DNA from: Bursaphelenchus xylophilus
Lineage: Eukaryota > Nematoda > Chromadorea > Rhabditida > Aphelenchoididae
Reading direction: 5' to 3'
Assembly: GCA_904066235.2 (NCBI GenBank)
Contig: CAJFCV020000003.1
Coordinates: forward strand, 3,224,001 to 3,288,000
DNA length: 64,000 nt
Made by a program: the position numbers and the translations under genes. Each line of letters starts with the position of its first letter. Position 1 is the first letter of the stretch. Of the stretch, positions 23,603 to 36,098 are shown piece by piece. The notes below the pieces were generated by a model, which was given only the letters and a program-made list of their open reading frames with translations, did not search any database and was not told the DNA's origin.

Positions 23603-24408
23603 ACTTTTTTTTGAAGTTGAAAATCTCAAAAATAAATTTTTGTGCCAAGACTGAGTTACCACGTCTTAAAAACTCAAGAAACATAATTGTAAGCTAAAAT
23701 AAATTCGCAAACCTATGGAAAATTAAGCGAAAAGGTGTTTATATACGACTTTAAGTCAACTTGCGATTGATTTTTCACCCCTAAAAGCCTAAACTGAGCA
23801 GCTAATTTTTACATAATCTTTCTCAGCACAATTTTTCGGATTTTTTTCACATATGTCCCGGCACAAAGTAGTTAAATCTATGCTTGCATTGTTCTCGCGA
23901 ACAAATTTATCACCTCCCTCTTTCGTAACTCCATTCTTCCACCTCATTCATCCTGAAATAACACCTTCGCAAGAGCGGAATTATCCCGGAAAGACGCATC
24001 TTTGTTTCTATGGCCAACGCCATTTCAAGATTTGACGATTTGGCACCAAAACCCAGGGGATTTACGTAAGGCGAAAGGGCATTTCATACTTTTTTGTCTC
24101 GACTTTTTTCAAAGGACAATAAAAATTTCCGGCTCCTATTTGTGTTCGAAAAATCACCCATTAGGCTTTTAATTAATACTTTTCAATGTCTTTATGTTCC
24201 ATTTACGACTTGCGGGCAACAAACGAGCAAGTAAAGTGCTTGTGCACTCAAAAAGTAGCCAAATGTACTAAATTGCTTATTTAAAGTCGTTTTGGAGCAC
24301 TTGCGGGTCTCTGTCAAGCTAAAAAGAGTAGGTCCTGAAAGTGGTGTTTTAGGATGACGATTGCTCAGTGTTCCAGGAAGCGCACGCAATTGAAAACCGC
24401 CTTTCTAA

Positions 24409-24856
24409 CAGGGGAAGTACTCCAAGTGCGACGCTTAGATCTTGATGAAACTTGGCACAAATTTAGAATAATTTTTTCTAAGATATATGCGAGAATCCTA
24501 GCTCGCGCTTTGCAGAAACAACCGATATTTTTAGATCGAAAGTCGGCCAGAATTTAGGACTTTTTGCCGAATTTCGGCACGCAAATTTTCATGCCTATTT
24601 CTACCGTAAAGGATAATGTTTCTACAAAAAATGAATTTTTCCGCACGGAACTGCCAAAGTTATGGCCAAAAAGCGCTTTTTTCTCTGACCGCTCTCCACG
24701 TTTAGCGTGCTCTCTCGGCGGCAAAAATCGTTCGATATCTCGGCAGCGCCCGCAAAGCGCGAGCTACAACTTTCAGGAATTGATATTTAGTTCATATCCG
24801 ACGTGTGTGCAAAATTTAAAGAAAATCTGAACGTCGCACTTGGAGTACTTCCCCTG
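24409..24856. mobile_element. MITE family A, copy 4 (448 bp)
   Basis: CAGGGGAAGTACTCCAAGTG to the inverted end CTTCCCCTG, flanked by TAA on both sides. Internally it aligns along its length with copy 2 (12685-13133). Confidence 0.88.
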
Positions 24857-24923
24857 TAAGTTTTTTCTAAGCGGCCATTTAGACCATAGATCGACTCAGT
24901 GTCAGACTGCAGGAGCCACTGCG

Positions 24924-25078
24924 ATATATGAAGGTTTGCTGAAAGCTATCTGAAAATCCTAGGACGCAGCTCAGAAACCATACTGAAACGTAGCTTTGGC
25001 GAGCCGCGCAAGCTTAGTCTCTGACATGCGGCCTGTCATATTCAGTTAGCTTTCAGCAAACTTAAGCTAGCGCATTGA
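24924..25078. repeat. Small foldback family N, copy 1
   Basis: Inverted GTTTGCTGAAAGCTA/TAGCTTTCAGCAAAC arms around a GACGCAGCTC-containing centre. A second member with GCGCAGC-rich arms lies at about 42308-42500. Confidence 0.55.
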
Positions 25079-28000
25079 CCCCAGTTGAAACGACAGATTG
25101 CCGGATATATAGGAGTGATATTCTGAGAGGGTCAAATCAAACAACTGCGAGTTTGATTTCTTGTTTTAGAGGCTGTGCCCTAAATAGACCAAGATTTATT
25201 ATAGTTTTGCGAAATGAAGAGACTTATCTCTATCTATGATACTGCAGTCTTAGCTACGTTTGTAAATCCTCAAAGATACCGTACCTCTTCCAAAAATAAG
25301 CCTAAAACTAAATTTAGTTCTTCTCGGTGCCACCCGCAGCTTGTCCATCAATTTCCTCACCGATAACATCATGCAATCCCTAAATATTCGCCGCAAAACC
25401 AAAAAAAGTTACTTCTCTACAGTAATATTTTATTTTTAACGTTTCGACCAGTTCGGAAATTAAAAATGACTTCACTGGCAAGGGAGCTATCAATAAAAAA
25501 AGAGTGATAAAAATGCTCTGCTAAATTTATTTCGGAGATTGTTTTCTGAAGACTTTTTGGCGGTGCCCTTTTAGGTTCTATAAAAGAATAAATTTGGTTT
25601 GTTTGGAGTTACTTTGAACTCTTTCGTGGCTATAAAGGTCAAAAGTTGGGAGTCAAAGGTCTATAATTTCTCATAGGATTCCGGTGAAACGTGAGAGTGT
25701 TACAAGCTTTGGGGCGTAAAGACCAGTAGACAATGAGTTTTTTAGAGCGAACTTTAGTGGTTTGTTTTCAGCGTTTGGCAGATTAAAGATGACAATAAGT
25801 TTTTTTTTGAATTCTCATGATCTTAAGTTCATTTTTATACTAGCAATTTTTACTGTAATTTTCATACATTATTAGCCTACATTATGAAACTGTTTGGTAG
25901 GTCATAAGAGCCTTATTTGAAACGTTGGGAAAGGAATACAGCACTGTCACAAAAATCAGTGTAAGCTATTCAAAATTGTCCGCTGGGCCTTTAAATTTGG
26001 ACGGCTATTTTCATTTTACCGTTCATTTAAATCAACAGTCAAAGTATCTCTCCAGAAGATGGAGAATATCTAATACATAGTGTTCAAGTCTACCTCCTCC
26101 AAAGCACAGGGTTACCGGCTCTTTTGCAAATGGTTATAGAGCATTTTTGTATATATATAATACACACCCTATAAGGAGCGATCAAAAATTTTCAAGGAAA
26201 GATATTTGGCCTATATGGAGTAATATAAGTGAGTTCTCAGAGTACAGTACATACGTAAAATTTGGTGAAAATCAAAGAACTGCATTTTGTATTCTTCCAC
26301 TATGTACGGTTTGAATTTTGACCTAACGGAAGTTCAAAAAAAAGGTGGTTGCACATTCAATTTCACACGAATGTTTCACCGTTCCTACCGTATTCCCGTT
26401 CCACGTCCTTTGTTTTGAACGGAAATACGAATGAGCAACAAAGCCACATGGAGTTTACTTTCTCAACGGGGGATTTTTTGGGTGATGAAGTACACGTCAT
26501 TCCCAAAATTTTTTGCATTTTTTCTTCTTACGTTCAGTTTCAAAGTACATGAGATCAAACTTTACCACTTGTTCTATCAGTTACATGCAATACTAACATT
26601 GCCTTATTTAGTAATAATTTTGGCATCATTACTATCAAATAATTAAATTTACCCCCAAATTCTCTCAAATTATTGTTCTTTCCATGCGGCGATTACGAAC
26701 CATTACGAAAACATTTCAGCTCCATTTAGGATCATCCGTTACAAATTGCCGAAAGGCTCTTCGCTACGGCTTTTGTTTAGAAAACAAAAAGCGATCTGGT
26801 AGGCGTGGTGATACAGTATATAAGGAGGATGTGAAAGGAAATTCTTGCACAGTCTTGGTGATGAATCTCCTTAGGGCATGGGAGGCGGAAAGCTTATTAG
26901 AGGCCTTTTTAGCGGGTTCATAACAGGGCTTCGACCGATTTGTAGGATTTTTGTGAACAAAGGGGAAGAAAGATTAGTCTAGGCACTGTTCTCTGGGCAG
27001 CCTTAAATTTTGCATGCAGAGTCTGGGTCAGCTGCATATAAAATACGAGAAATTTAGTCTCTAGCTCTGTAGAGGGAGTTGATGGATTCTAAATGTGTCG
27101 GTCAGAGACAGGCTGCTGTTTTCAAGGCTAAAACGTACAGTTTTTAATAAACCTTCGCTGAGATACGTCCAGAAATTTTTTGTCTTTCCAGATCTTCTTA
27201 AATTTTTGTATGTTGTAATATTTGCTCTAAGCAGGCCGCCAACGCTGAATTTCGAATAATAATAACCAAGCGTTGTCAAAAAAAACGAAACCTGTGAATT
27301 TCTGAAGACTTTGTTATGACACTGCGATAACTTTTATAATTTTTTTGCTAATTGATTACCATTTTTAAACCTGTTTTAAGTTTTAAAAGTGTATCTATAT
27401 GCGCATTTCCGTCAAACTTTTACGAAATCCGCGTGTAAAATTTGCACATGGACGCACTGCAAATTAACTTTTAAAACGTTTTCGAACTTTTAACCAAAAA
27501 CCCATTAATTTTTGATTTGGAACGTTCAAAAATCTTGCCAAAATAGAATGTAAACGCATACGTTCGCCATTACCTTCTCAAATCATTGCATGTTCGTTTT
27601 TGGGCCACTGTAGAAAGCCGAACCCACTAATTGGGACGGTGTTCCATCATGCCCAGCCTCCTGGGAAATGTTTTGTCGTTTACGTAGCGAGCATTCTTTG
27701 TAAGTTCACACATGTAAAACCGGCCCCATTTATGGGTACGTGAATGGGAGCCCGTAAGTGTCGGACGAGAGTAATGACAGGTGATTTGGCTATATATGGG
27801 AGATGAGGCGAGGGGTAAACGGAGGTATATAAACGAGATATTGGTCTACAAAGTTTGGATGAGTCTGGGGAGGCCGTGGGATAACTTTTTCAGGAATAAG
27901 AAGGATAGGTAGGAATTTTTTAGAGGGCTGACAATCTAGGTTTGGTACGGCTGTTTAGCTTCAGTCATAATATCTATTATTAAAATTTTTTGTCACTCTG

Positions 28001-28127
28001 CATGAGGCACTGACATATTCAGCGATCTTACGCAAAATTAGGAAAGCGCTATAAGAGAAATAACTGTTATAATTTTTCCCATAGCTTTGCAAGTTTTTTT
28101 AGGGGAGACAAAGATTTCAATGAACTA

Positions 28128-28282
28128 TCAGTGTGTCGGGAAAATAATGAGCACAATGTCGCTGCGCCAATCGCATTGCTGAAGTGAAAAGCAATTTGAA
28201 TTTGTCACGACACAATTCATTTTCTCGGCGGCGATGCGATTTTCTAGTTGACAGAATGCTCATTATTTTCCCGACACACTGA
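28128..28282. mobile_element. MITE family C, copy 5
   Basis: TCAGTGTGTCGGGAAAATAA to the inverted end TTTTCCCGACACACTGA. TA precedes it, and the following bases are AA. Both termini share the same T-to-G change (GTGTGTC), so they diverged together or were corrected against each other. Confidence 0.85.
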
Positions 28283-31128
28283 AAATCTTGAGCGATATTC
28301 CAAGCTTTCACTGTTCAATTCAAAACGTCTTGTTCATAACGCCATTCCACCCGAACTTTAACATTTTACCCGTCTTAGCCTTGACGTTCTCCATTATCCT
28401 CGTACGGTAGAGTTTTTTTTAGGAAGTGTCCGAATTGTTTGGAACATGCGTCCGTTAATTAGTCACGGTGTTGCAAGCATATTGTCTTCGGCGTGCGTTA
28501 GAGTGCGGAATGAAGATGATGTCGGGGGCTGACATCAGTGTTGAGATTGGGTTTTCGTCTGGGGCGTTACCGTTATAAATAGAGGGTCTCACAAGGGTTT
28601 ACTATGTTTTACGATGTACTTTGGTTGATGATGTGAGATTGGGTTTAAAAGTAGACTTCTGTTGTTATAGAGGCATTGCAAAGCTTTTGTGTGATTTAGG
28701 GACAATAAAGATGCCGTAGATTATGGATAAAAAAGACTATGCAAGAAATGAGTATTAGAAGTACGCTTTGATTATGTTTCACTTTATTTTTCCTAGAAAT
28801 AGAAGTATGTACAATTGGAATTATTACAAATGGCTGATTTTGAGAGCCGTAAACCGGTAATTTTGTTATCGTTGTTCGCAGAGCTCGTATTTATTTTTTT
28901 TGAAGATAAACAAAATTTTTCCCATTTATTGCCACAATATCGACGCTTTTTGTATACTTATAATAATTTGTTTTCCGTTTTAATGTTTCTTTTATTTCCC
29001 CTCTAAATCCCTCAATTTTTCATCACAAGGTACTCTTTTATATAATTTTTCATGCGAATCAAAATATGAACTATTATTACTGTGTCCTTCAACAATCTGA
29101 TCCGTCTCGTCGACTCTCTAGATTATAACCCTTTTCAGTGCTCAAACTTCTTGATTTTAAACATCAACCTCACCTTGTAGTAAATTCCCAAACCTCAAAC
29201 ATATCACCCACTCTTCCGTCCCTCAATTTCACTTGAGGTGTAATCGTGTTTACATAGATTAGAGTGGAAATACTTTGACTCATTACGGTCGCTTCCTGGT
29301 TTAAGAATAATACACAGGAATATCAACACTAATCATACATGAAACAAGATTAGCCTTGATTTTGGTTGTCATAGGATTAGGGGGAAGCCCGGAAATTTCA
29401 AAGGTAATTATACTATACTTTTGATTTATTGAGAGTAAATTAGACCTAATCGTAAGAAATAGAAATTTCGCTCATTTTTAAAAAATTCTGCGAAGCGAAA
29501 AATCGCCTACGGCAATTTTTTCTACAAAACTTTGGCTATCACTTTTTGCCAAGTTTCTACAAAAACTTTGGCTATCACTTTTTGCCAAGTTTCTGTGATC
29601 GTGGGAGAACGTTGGATTTCCATGTTTTTACTTGGAAAATATTACATAAACAGCTCATGACTTGAATGTTAAACATGTTTCCCAGACCTGACTGTTTCCA
29701 GCTAAAACTAGAGTAATTTAGTCTTTGTACTTTCAAGTTTATTCTTTCCGGGAATTTACTTTGTGAAGTATTATGGGGTAAACTTTTTGCTTCTTTCGAG
29801 TTTTTTGTTTGTCCAAGGTATCAAAAAATTAAATAATTGTTTAATTTTATAATATATTTTCCAAAGATTCGGCCCTTTTCAGTTTATGACGTATACATGT
29901 TTAGAGTGGAACAGGTATAAATTAGGGTCATCAAAGGGTTTCACGATGAACCAGAGATTAATTACGGCATGTTTGACAATTGAGATGTTCTCAAGTACGT
30001 CAGTTATTGTTATATTTTTCTTTAATTCTGCACGGTTGTTAGGCCAACAGCACGTCTCAATTCCCGTAAAATTTTGGTTTGCGTTTTGCAGCGAGGTATT
30101 CAACAACCAATCCCTCTGAGATCTCATCCAATCGCGAATAAATTGATTCTTTACATACGTATGTATGTGTACATGTATAATATATGTTTTTCGCAAAACC
30201 ACAAACTGGAGTTTACTGCATACATATTTTTTATTCCCGTTTTCTTATTTGGTCCGTAGGTTTAACTGCGCTTGTAATATTAGTAGCAGAAGAAGACAAA
30301 CAATCAACGGAAATGACCGCTTGGCGTAGGTTCAAGAATTTTGGGAAGTTCTTGGTCTTCGCATATAAAACACCTCTCTTTTTTCACAGATCTCCTTCAA
30401 AGTGCATTTTAAGAAGTGATGTTTTTAGTAGAATCTTGTCTGCTGTTGTACGTGGAAGCATAGGTAACATGATAAAAAGGGAAATTTGATGACTTTTCCA
30501 CCTTTTTTGGACTGTCCTCTGAGTGTGTAATTCTACTACGAGGAGTTTTTTTCTAGGAATGGCAATTGTTTTTTTTTTTATATTGCCTTTGTTTTTCGGC
30601 ATCACATGAAGTTTGAAGTGGGTGTGGGGGAAAATTTAAGGGTACGAAACAAGACTTTTTACTTGTTTGAGGAAATTATTACAATGTATACCGTATAATA
30701 TTTGATTTAATCGGCCAAATCTTCTATTTTTGCATATCAAAAGTAAAGCATCATGCCGAATTTTGATAAATCTAACAATAGACCAACCGTATTTTACATT
30801 TTTTGCTTTAATCTTTGGCACGCTAATAATCCGATTGTTACATGAATATCATCAATATTTTGCAAAAATAATCCGGAAATTTTCCTTGTCACATAGATTT
30901 TTCACCAATCTCTTACTTCCTGTAACATCTACAGGCAGTATTTTTTGCTTTACAATATCAAAAAACACTTGTATTTTTCGTCAATGTTTTATGACATTTT
31001 TTCTCCCAAAATTTTTTTTTCGCGTTTCGAAATTTTATCGCCATAAAATTGATGTCAATAAATTGTATTCATGACCTTTTCCAGGTTCATCCTTCCTACG
31101 TTGGGCTCCAAAGAAAAGTGTTTTCAAG

Positions 31129-31897
31129 ATGTCGCCGTTCCGTGGAGTCTCTCTCGCTTCCGTCCTATTCGCCGTCCTCTTCTTGGCCACAACGTTGAGC
31201 GCCTTCTTGCAGGACGAGGTGCCGCTGATCACGGAGATTGAGGGGGTAAGATGCTAGCCGATTTGCAACAAATAGGACCAATATTATTATGTATTGTTTG
31301 ATTTTTTGGTAAAGTCAGGCATAGAAATTTGGATTTCCAAAAAGCTCAAATGTTTTCTATTTTCTTGGGATTTTGCGTACGGGCTCTAAATGGGAGTTAT
31401 ATCAAGTTATTAGGGCCCGCAGAGTGGATCGGCGTAGCCGATCCACTCAGCTCTTTGCCGCCGCCTGTGTTCACAAAATCGATGAAGTCATCAAAATTCA
31501 GTCATCTGCCGACTTAGAATCATAGCTTTTTTTATCACAAGCCAGCTGAGAGTCCGTCATAAATCAAGCAAAACCTTATTGCTACTTTGCTCCAGGCTCC
31601 CTTCAAATCTAAGCACAGTATCTTATGAAATTCAAATTTTGACATGTCCGGTCAACCTTTCCTTTACCCTTCCAAAAAAAGCATACTTGTTACTCTATAA
31701 AAAACTTAACAACAATAATAATCGCTTTCCAATTCCAGGTAGCCAAACGTGCCATTAACCCCTTCATGGACTCAATTGGCAAACGCTCCGGCAACGTCTA
31801 CGTTCCTGGAAGTCGTTTCTATCGACACAGTCTCCTCTTCCAACGTCCTTCGAGATATTTCGACTCTCTGGCGGGCCAATCGTTGGGTCGCCGCTAA
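31129..31897 (+). CDS. nlp-3: NLP-3-type neuropeptide precursor
   Basis: Exons 31129-31245 and 31739-31897 join in phase to 91 codons. Residues 1 to about 25 are a signal peptide (LASVLFAVLFLATTLSA). Dibasic or monobasic sites then release AINPFMDSIG (after VAKR, before KR) and YFDSLAGQSLG (after PSR, before RR). Both end in Gly, the amide donor. These match the C. elegans NLP-3 peptide types AxNPFxDSxG and YFDSLAGQSLG as I remember them. Mature peptides would be secreted from dense-core vesicles. Only one copy of the AxNPF peptide is present here, and the stretch between (SGNVYVPG, FYRHSLLF) looks like a diverged remnant. The intron is 493 bp and has no recognisable repeat. Confidence 0.92.
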
Positions 31898-32754
31898 CTC
31901 ACGAAACTGCAATGGAAATCCTTTAGATCTCAACCGTAATCTCAGTCATCTTCCTCGTATTTCTTTCGCTGTCCAATGTAAAAATTTTCGAAAAAAATGA
32001 GTACTGTAAAATACGATTGTCAACGCAGTACAAGTGTCAAATGTCATTCCTTTGACCGGACCTCACCGCTCCAAGACCTTTGCCCGTTATCCGACCGATT
32101 TTCGTTTCAGTGATCCCTCGATTATTGTATTGTAAGATGCAGTAGCCCTTGGATTACTGTGAGATGTTTATCTGTAGATCTGCTTTTCCTCTCCGCCTTT
32201 TATTTCGACCATTTTTGTGATAATATTTTTGCCTGTTTGAGTATTTGAAAAGTAAAGTTTTTCGAATGTGTTAAGAGATGTGAACGGACTTGGAGTGTGA
32301 AGCAATTTTTGCGGTTTTCGCTGTGAAAAAGCGGTCTTCTTGTGCGACACTGTGCTCCAAAATCTTGCAAGGGAAGTCACTTTTATCGCATGAGCGATCC
32401 GTTATGGTGATCCAGTGGATGTTGAAGACCACAGGCAGTATAAGAAGCATCCGAATTTCCAGTGGAACCTTGTGAACCTTTTAGGCGGTTCTCACGAAAA
32501 GTTATGGCACAAAAAACCCACCGAAAAAACAAAAGTTTTCCGGTGTCAGGAAACTCAGTCTGTTCAAGGAACTCCGCAAAAGCCACGTAAACTGTTTATA
32601 ATAAACAATTTTTGAGGTCTCAATGAAACTGGGTATCGGAACTCCAAAGGTCAGAGTTGTGAGGGTATTCATACTCATTTCTTTTGCGGTGTAACGTTGT
32701 GGATGTAATGGAAAGTTAAACCATTTCCCATTAAGCCTATCCCACATCTTCTTT

Positions 32755-32920
32755 GCTTCCAGCGTCAGTTCATTGTAACAATCTCCGTCGTTTTTCATAT
32801 CCTAAGGCATATCCCGATATTGAAGACTATTACAACGTATCCGCATGGCATCCGGTCGTTTACCAGATCTGGGCCTGCCGGCGAGACATTCGCGAGCACG
32901 ATGAGAAGACCCGGGGATCC
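32755..32920 (+). pseudogene. Possible last exon or gene remnant
   Basis: After a TTTGCTTCCAG acceptor-like site an open frame reads HCNNLRRFSYPKAYPDIEDY and then HPVVYQIWACRRDIREHDEK to a TAA, with AATAAA 45 bp later. In unit 2 the acceptor is mutated (TTCCGG) and nearly all differences change amino acids, so neither copy shows selection. Upstream open sequence (32391-32613, DPVDVEDHRQYKKHPNFQWN) may be part of the same gene. I do not recognise it; a dead or fast-evolving gene is equally possible. Confidence 0.35.
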
Positions 32921-33037
32921 TAAAAAGCTCTTTATCCAAAAGTCCCAAGCACCTACCCTAAACAAATAAATGTCTAAAACGTATGATCATATTTTATTTT
33001 ACATTAAGCTGATAATACATCGCAATGACATTCGGAA

Positions 33038-33494
33038 CTAATTTAGAAGCCATGGGGGTTCTTTGATGGGGACGCGAGCATTATCATCGTCCAGAAGTTT
33101 GTGAGGATGTGGATGCGGGTGAGGGTGATCGTGATCGTCCTCACATTCATGGGGATGAGCGATGGGACCAGCGGATACTGAATGATAAAAAAATTGAAAT
33201 CAGCACTTTAGACCATGAAGTTCTCTATTGAAGTATTTGAGAAGAAATAAAATATTTGTTTTTATAACAACAAATTTTGTTGAAATGGAGTTCACCTAAG
33301 AATCTCAACGATATTAAAACAAATTCTGGTAAAACTGGATTCCAACTTCCCCAAGAATTCAGAGAAACATCAACAGCAAAAAATCCCACAACACGGCTAA
33401 CTCCCAAAAAATCTACGTTTACTCCAAGAACTCCCTTTCACTCACCTCCTATCAGCATCACGACGAATGCCATCAGCAGGAAGAAAAAGTTCAT
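33038..33494 (-). CDS. His-rich secreted peptide, paralog 1 (62 aa)
   Basis: Exons 33494-33446 and 33177-33038 join in phase. Residues 1-17 are a signal peptide ([17 protein letters not shown]). The mature peptide begins [18 protein letters not shown], continues as alternating Pro-His (PHPHPHPHK) and ends in [19 protein letters not shown]. Dense His, with Asp/Glu and one Cys, suggests binding of zinc or copper outside the cell, but this is inferred from composition alone. A close paralog lies at 37378-37777 in the second unit of a tandem duplication, with the same intron position and phase. An A/T-rich element replaces the TATAAAA seen upstream of the paralog. No family name is known to me. 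Confidence 0.8.
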
Positions 33495-33636
33495 TTCCTG
33501 ACCACGACGAGACGACAAGATTGGAGATCACCAAAAAGAGCAGACGGAAAGGGAGCAATGAGCTTTGACTTGACCTTCTGACCTTTTTTAGTGCTTGCTT
33601 TCCCAAGAATATTCAAATTTTAGGACGCATGGTATA

Positions 33637-35195
33637 CACTGCTCGCCAAAATTATAAATACACTTTTAAAATCGCTGTAACTTTTGTGGTTTTCAATAAA
33701 ACTGTGCCATATTCGGCCCCAATGTGTACCAGTGTACTATAAATCTTGTGCCAAAAAATTGTTTTGAAAAGTTTCCACAATTTGGAAAAAAGTTGAAAAA
33801 ACCGAAATTTTGGAGATTTTCTTTGCGACAAAATTACAAATTCACGCAATATTTTGCAATTTTCTTGCTGTTGGCGCTGAAGCAAAGTAAGTTATTTGGC
33901 TTAGTGGTTTCCTTAGGTGTCCTTCTGGCATGCTACGAGAAAAAACAGTGACAGAATTTGAAAAAGGCGGAATTACGACCCTGAAACCGCAAAGACCTCG
34001 GGTTTGCCAGATTTCGGCTCAGGTAGGCCGTTCAGCCGAAGTTGTGAAGAACTACTTGGCTCATCCGGAAGCCTTCAACACGTCTAACCGTTCTGGCAAA
34101 AAAGGTTTACCACCGCGGCAGAATTAAGGCAGAGAAATCCGCTGAGCTTCCAACTACACCATCTCTGGGTCTCATATAGAGCAAGAGAAAGGTCTCAATT
34201 GTAGCAGGATAGCTATGCTGAGGGCACTAAGACGCAGCGATGTCATCACTGGACATCATATGAAGTCGTGCCCCAAGTTGGCCCAGGTTCGGTTAGCGCG
34301 CGACTGAAACTGGCCAAGGTAATTTTGACAAAACAGATCCTCCAACATTACGGCACAAGAAGTAACGCGGTTCTCTTCTGATGTAATGACAGTGATATGT
34401 CCTATGTGGAAAACCGTCGGGGACATCGTCTGACCATGCAATCTGCAAGGAATTCGGTACTGCAACGCTGGGAAATTGACCCTTGACTACTCAACCTGTT
34501 TTGTCAAAATTACCTTGGCCAGTTTCAGTCGCGCGCTAACCGAACCTGGGCCAACTTGGGGCACGACTTCATATGATGTCCAGTGATGACATCGCTGCGT
34601 CTTAGTGCTCTCAGCATAGCTATCCTGCTACAATTGAGACCTTTTTCTTGCTCTATATGAGACCCAGAGATGGTGTAGTTGGAAGCTCAGCGGATTTCTC
34701 TGCCTTAATTCTGCCGCGGTGGTAAACCTTTTTTGCCAGAACGTTTAGACGTGTTGAAGGCTTCCGGATGAGCCAAGTAGTTCTTCACAACTTCGGCTGA
34801 ACGGCCTACCTGAGCCGAAATCTGGCAAACCCGAGGTCTTTGCGGTTTCAGGGTCGTAATTCCGCCTTTTTCAAATTCTGTCACTGTTTTTTCTCGTAGC
34901 ATGCCAGAAGGACACCTAAGGAAACCACTAAGCCAAATAACTTACTTTGCTTCAGCGCCAACGGGAAGAAAATTGCAAAATATTGCGTGAATTTATAATT
35001 TTGTCGCAAAGAAAATTTCCAAAATTTCGGTTTTTTCAACTTTTTTCCAAATTGTGGAAACTTTTCAAAATAATTTTATGGCACAAGATTTATAGTACAC
35101 TGGTACACATTTGGGCCAAATATGGCACAGTTTTACTGAAAACCACAAAAGTTACAGTGATTTTAGAAGTGCATTTATAATTTTGTCGAGCAGTG
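33637..35195. mobile_element. 1.56-kb palindromic Tc1/Tc3-like foldback
   Basis: CACTGCTCGCCAAAATTATA at the left mirrored by TATAATTTTGTCGAGCAGTG at the right, flanked by TA. Arms of about 700 bp (33637-34336 and 34498-35195) are near-identical inverted copies around a 160-bp centre. Each arm encodes the same N-terminal transposase segment head-to-head (starts VTEFEKGGITTLKPQRPRVC, then a helix-turn-helix with AQVGRSAEVVKNYLAHPEAF). That is the DNA-binding region of a Tc1/Tc3-type transposase, cut off before the catalytic domain. It is therefore non-autonomous. Confidence 0.88.
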
Positions 35196-35943
35196 TATTG
35201 TAAAAAAATCTTTTTTAAGTAAAAAAATCTTTTTTAAGTAAAAATCTTTTTTTTATTAGTTTTTTGAATGTGTTAAGAGACGTGAACGGACTTGGAGTGT
35301 GAAGCAATTTTTGCGGTTGTCACTGTGAGTAATGGGCTTCTAAACAAGGGAAGGCGATCCATTCTGGTGATCCAGAGGGAGTCGAACTCCTCAGGCAGTA
35401 TAAGAAGCATCTGGGTTTTTAGTGGAGCCTTGCGAACCTTGTTCCAAACGTGTTTACGGGCGGTTCTCAGGCAAAGTTATGGCACAAACAACCCACCGAA
35501 AAGACCAAAGTTTTCTGATGTCAGGAAACTCAGTCACACCTCTGTTCAAGGAACTCCGCAAAGGCCACGTAAACTGTGTATAATAAACAATTTTTGAAGT
35601 CTCAATGTTCAATTGTCAGTCACAACAAAATTGAGTACCGGAACTAAAAAGGTTAGACTTGTGAGGGTATTTATCTCACTTCTTTTGCGGTCTAACGTCA
35701 TGGGTGTAATGGAATGTTACACTATTTCCCGGAAGCCCATCCCACATCTTGTTTGCTTCCGGCGTCAGTTCTTTGTAACAATCTCCGTCATTTTTTATAT
35801 CCTTTCGCTTATCCCGATATTGAAGCTTATTACAACGTATTCGCAAGGCATCCGGTCGATCACCAGATCTGGGCCTGCCGGGGCCCAGATTTGGCGGGGT
35901 CTGCCGGGGCCCATACAAGTTCGAAACCACAGCCAAGGAGGTA

Positions 35944-36098
35944 TCAGTCTGTCGGAAAAATAACGGCGGATTGTCGCAGCAAAATGTCTTGCCTCTCCGC
36001 TGTCGCGCACCAAATCCCAAGCCGCGGCTTGCAGTCGCAAAGCGATGATTGGCGATTTCGAGTCGCGACGATCCGCCGTTATTTTCCCGACAGACTGA
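35944..36098. mobile_element. MITE family C, copy 6
   Basis: TCAGTCTGTCGGAAAAATAA to TTATTTTCCCGACAGACTGA, flanked by TA. It is present in duplication unit 2 only. Confidence 0.88.

Larger units (their letters stand above)
24857..31128. other. 6.3-kb gene-poor region upstream of nlp-3
   Basis: No supported exon. It contains a small foldback (about 24924-25078; inverted GTTTGCTGAAAGCTA), a family C MITE (28128-28282), a 35-bp tandem duplication (29521-29591, CTTTGGCTATCACTTTTTGC twice), and a TATAAATAG box at about 28575 with no gene assignable to it. It probably includes cis-regulatory DNA for nlp-3. Confidence 0.5.
32258..33631. repeat. Tandem duplication, unit 1
   Basis: From GAATGTGTTAAGAGATGTGA to CAAATTTTAGGACGCATGG. 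It aligns with 35258-37914 in the same orientation. It carries a degenerate exon region, an AATAAA at 32965 and the first His-rich peptide gene. Relative to unit 2 it lacks about 1.3 kb found at 35885-37210. Confidence 0.85.

Noticed and set aside
33930..34127. Helix-turn-helix ORF as a stand-alone gene (also 34705-34902)
   Set aside because: Both are the same transposase fragment in the two arms of the palindromic transposon.
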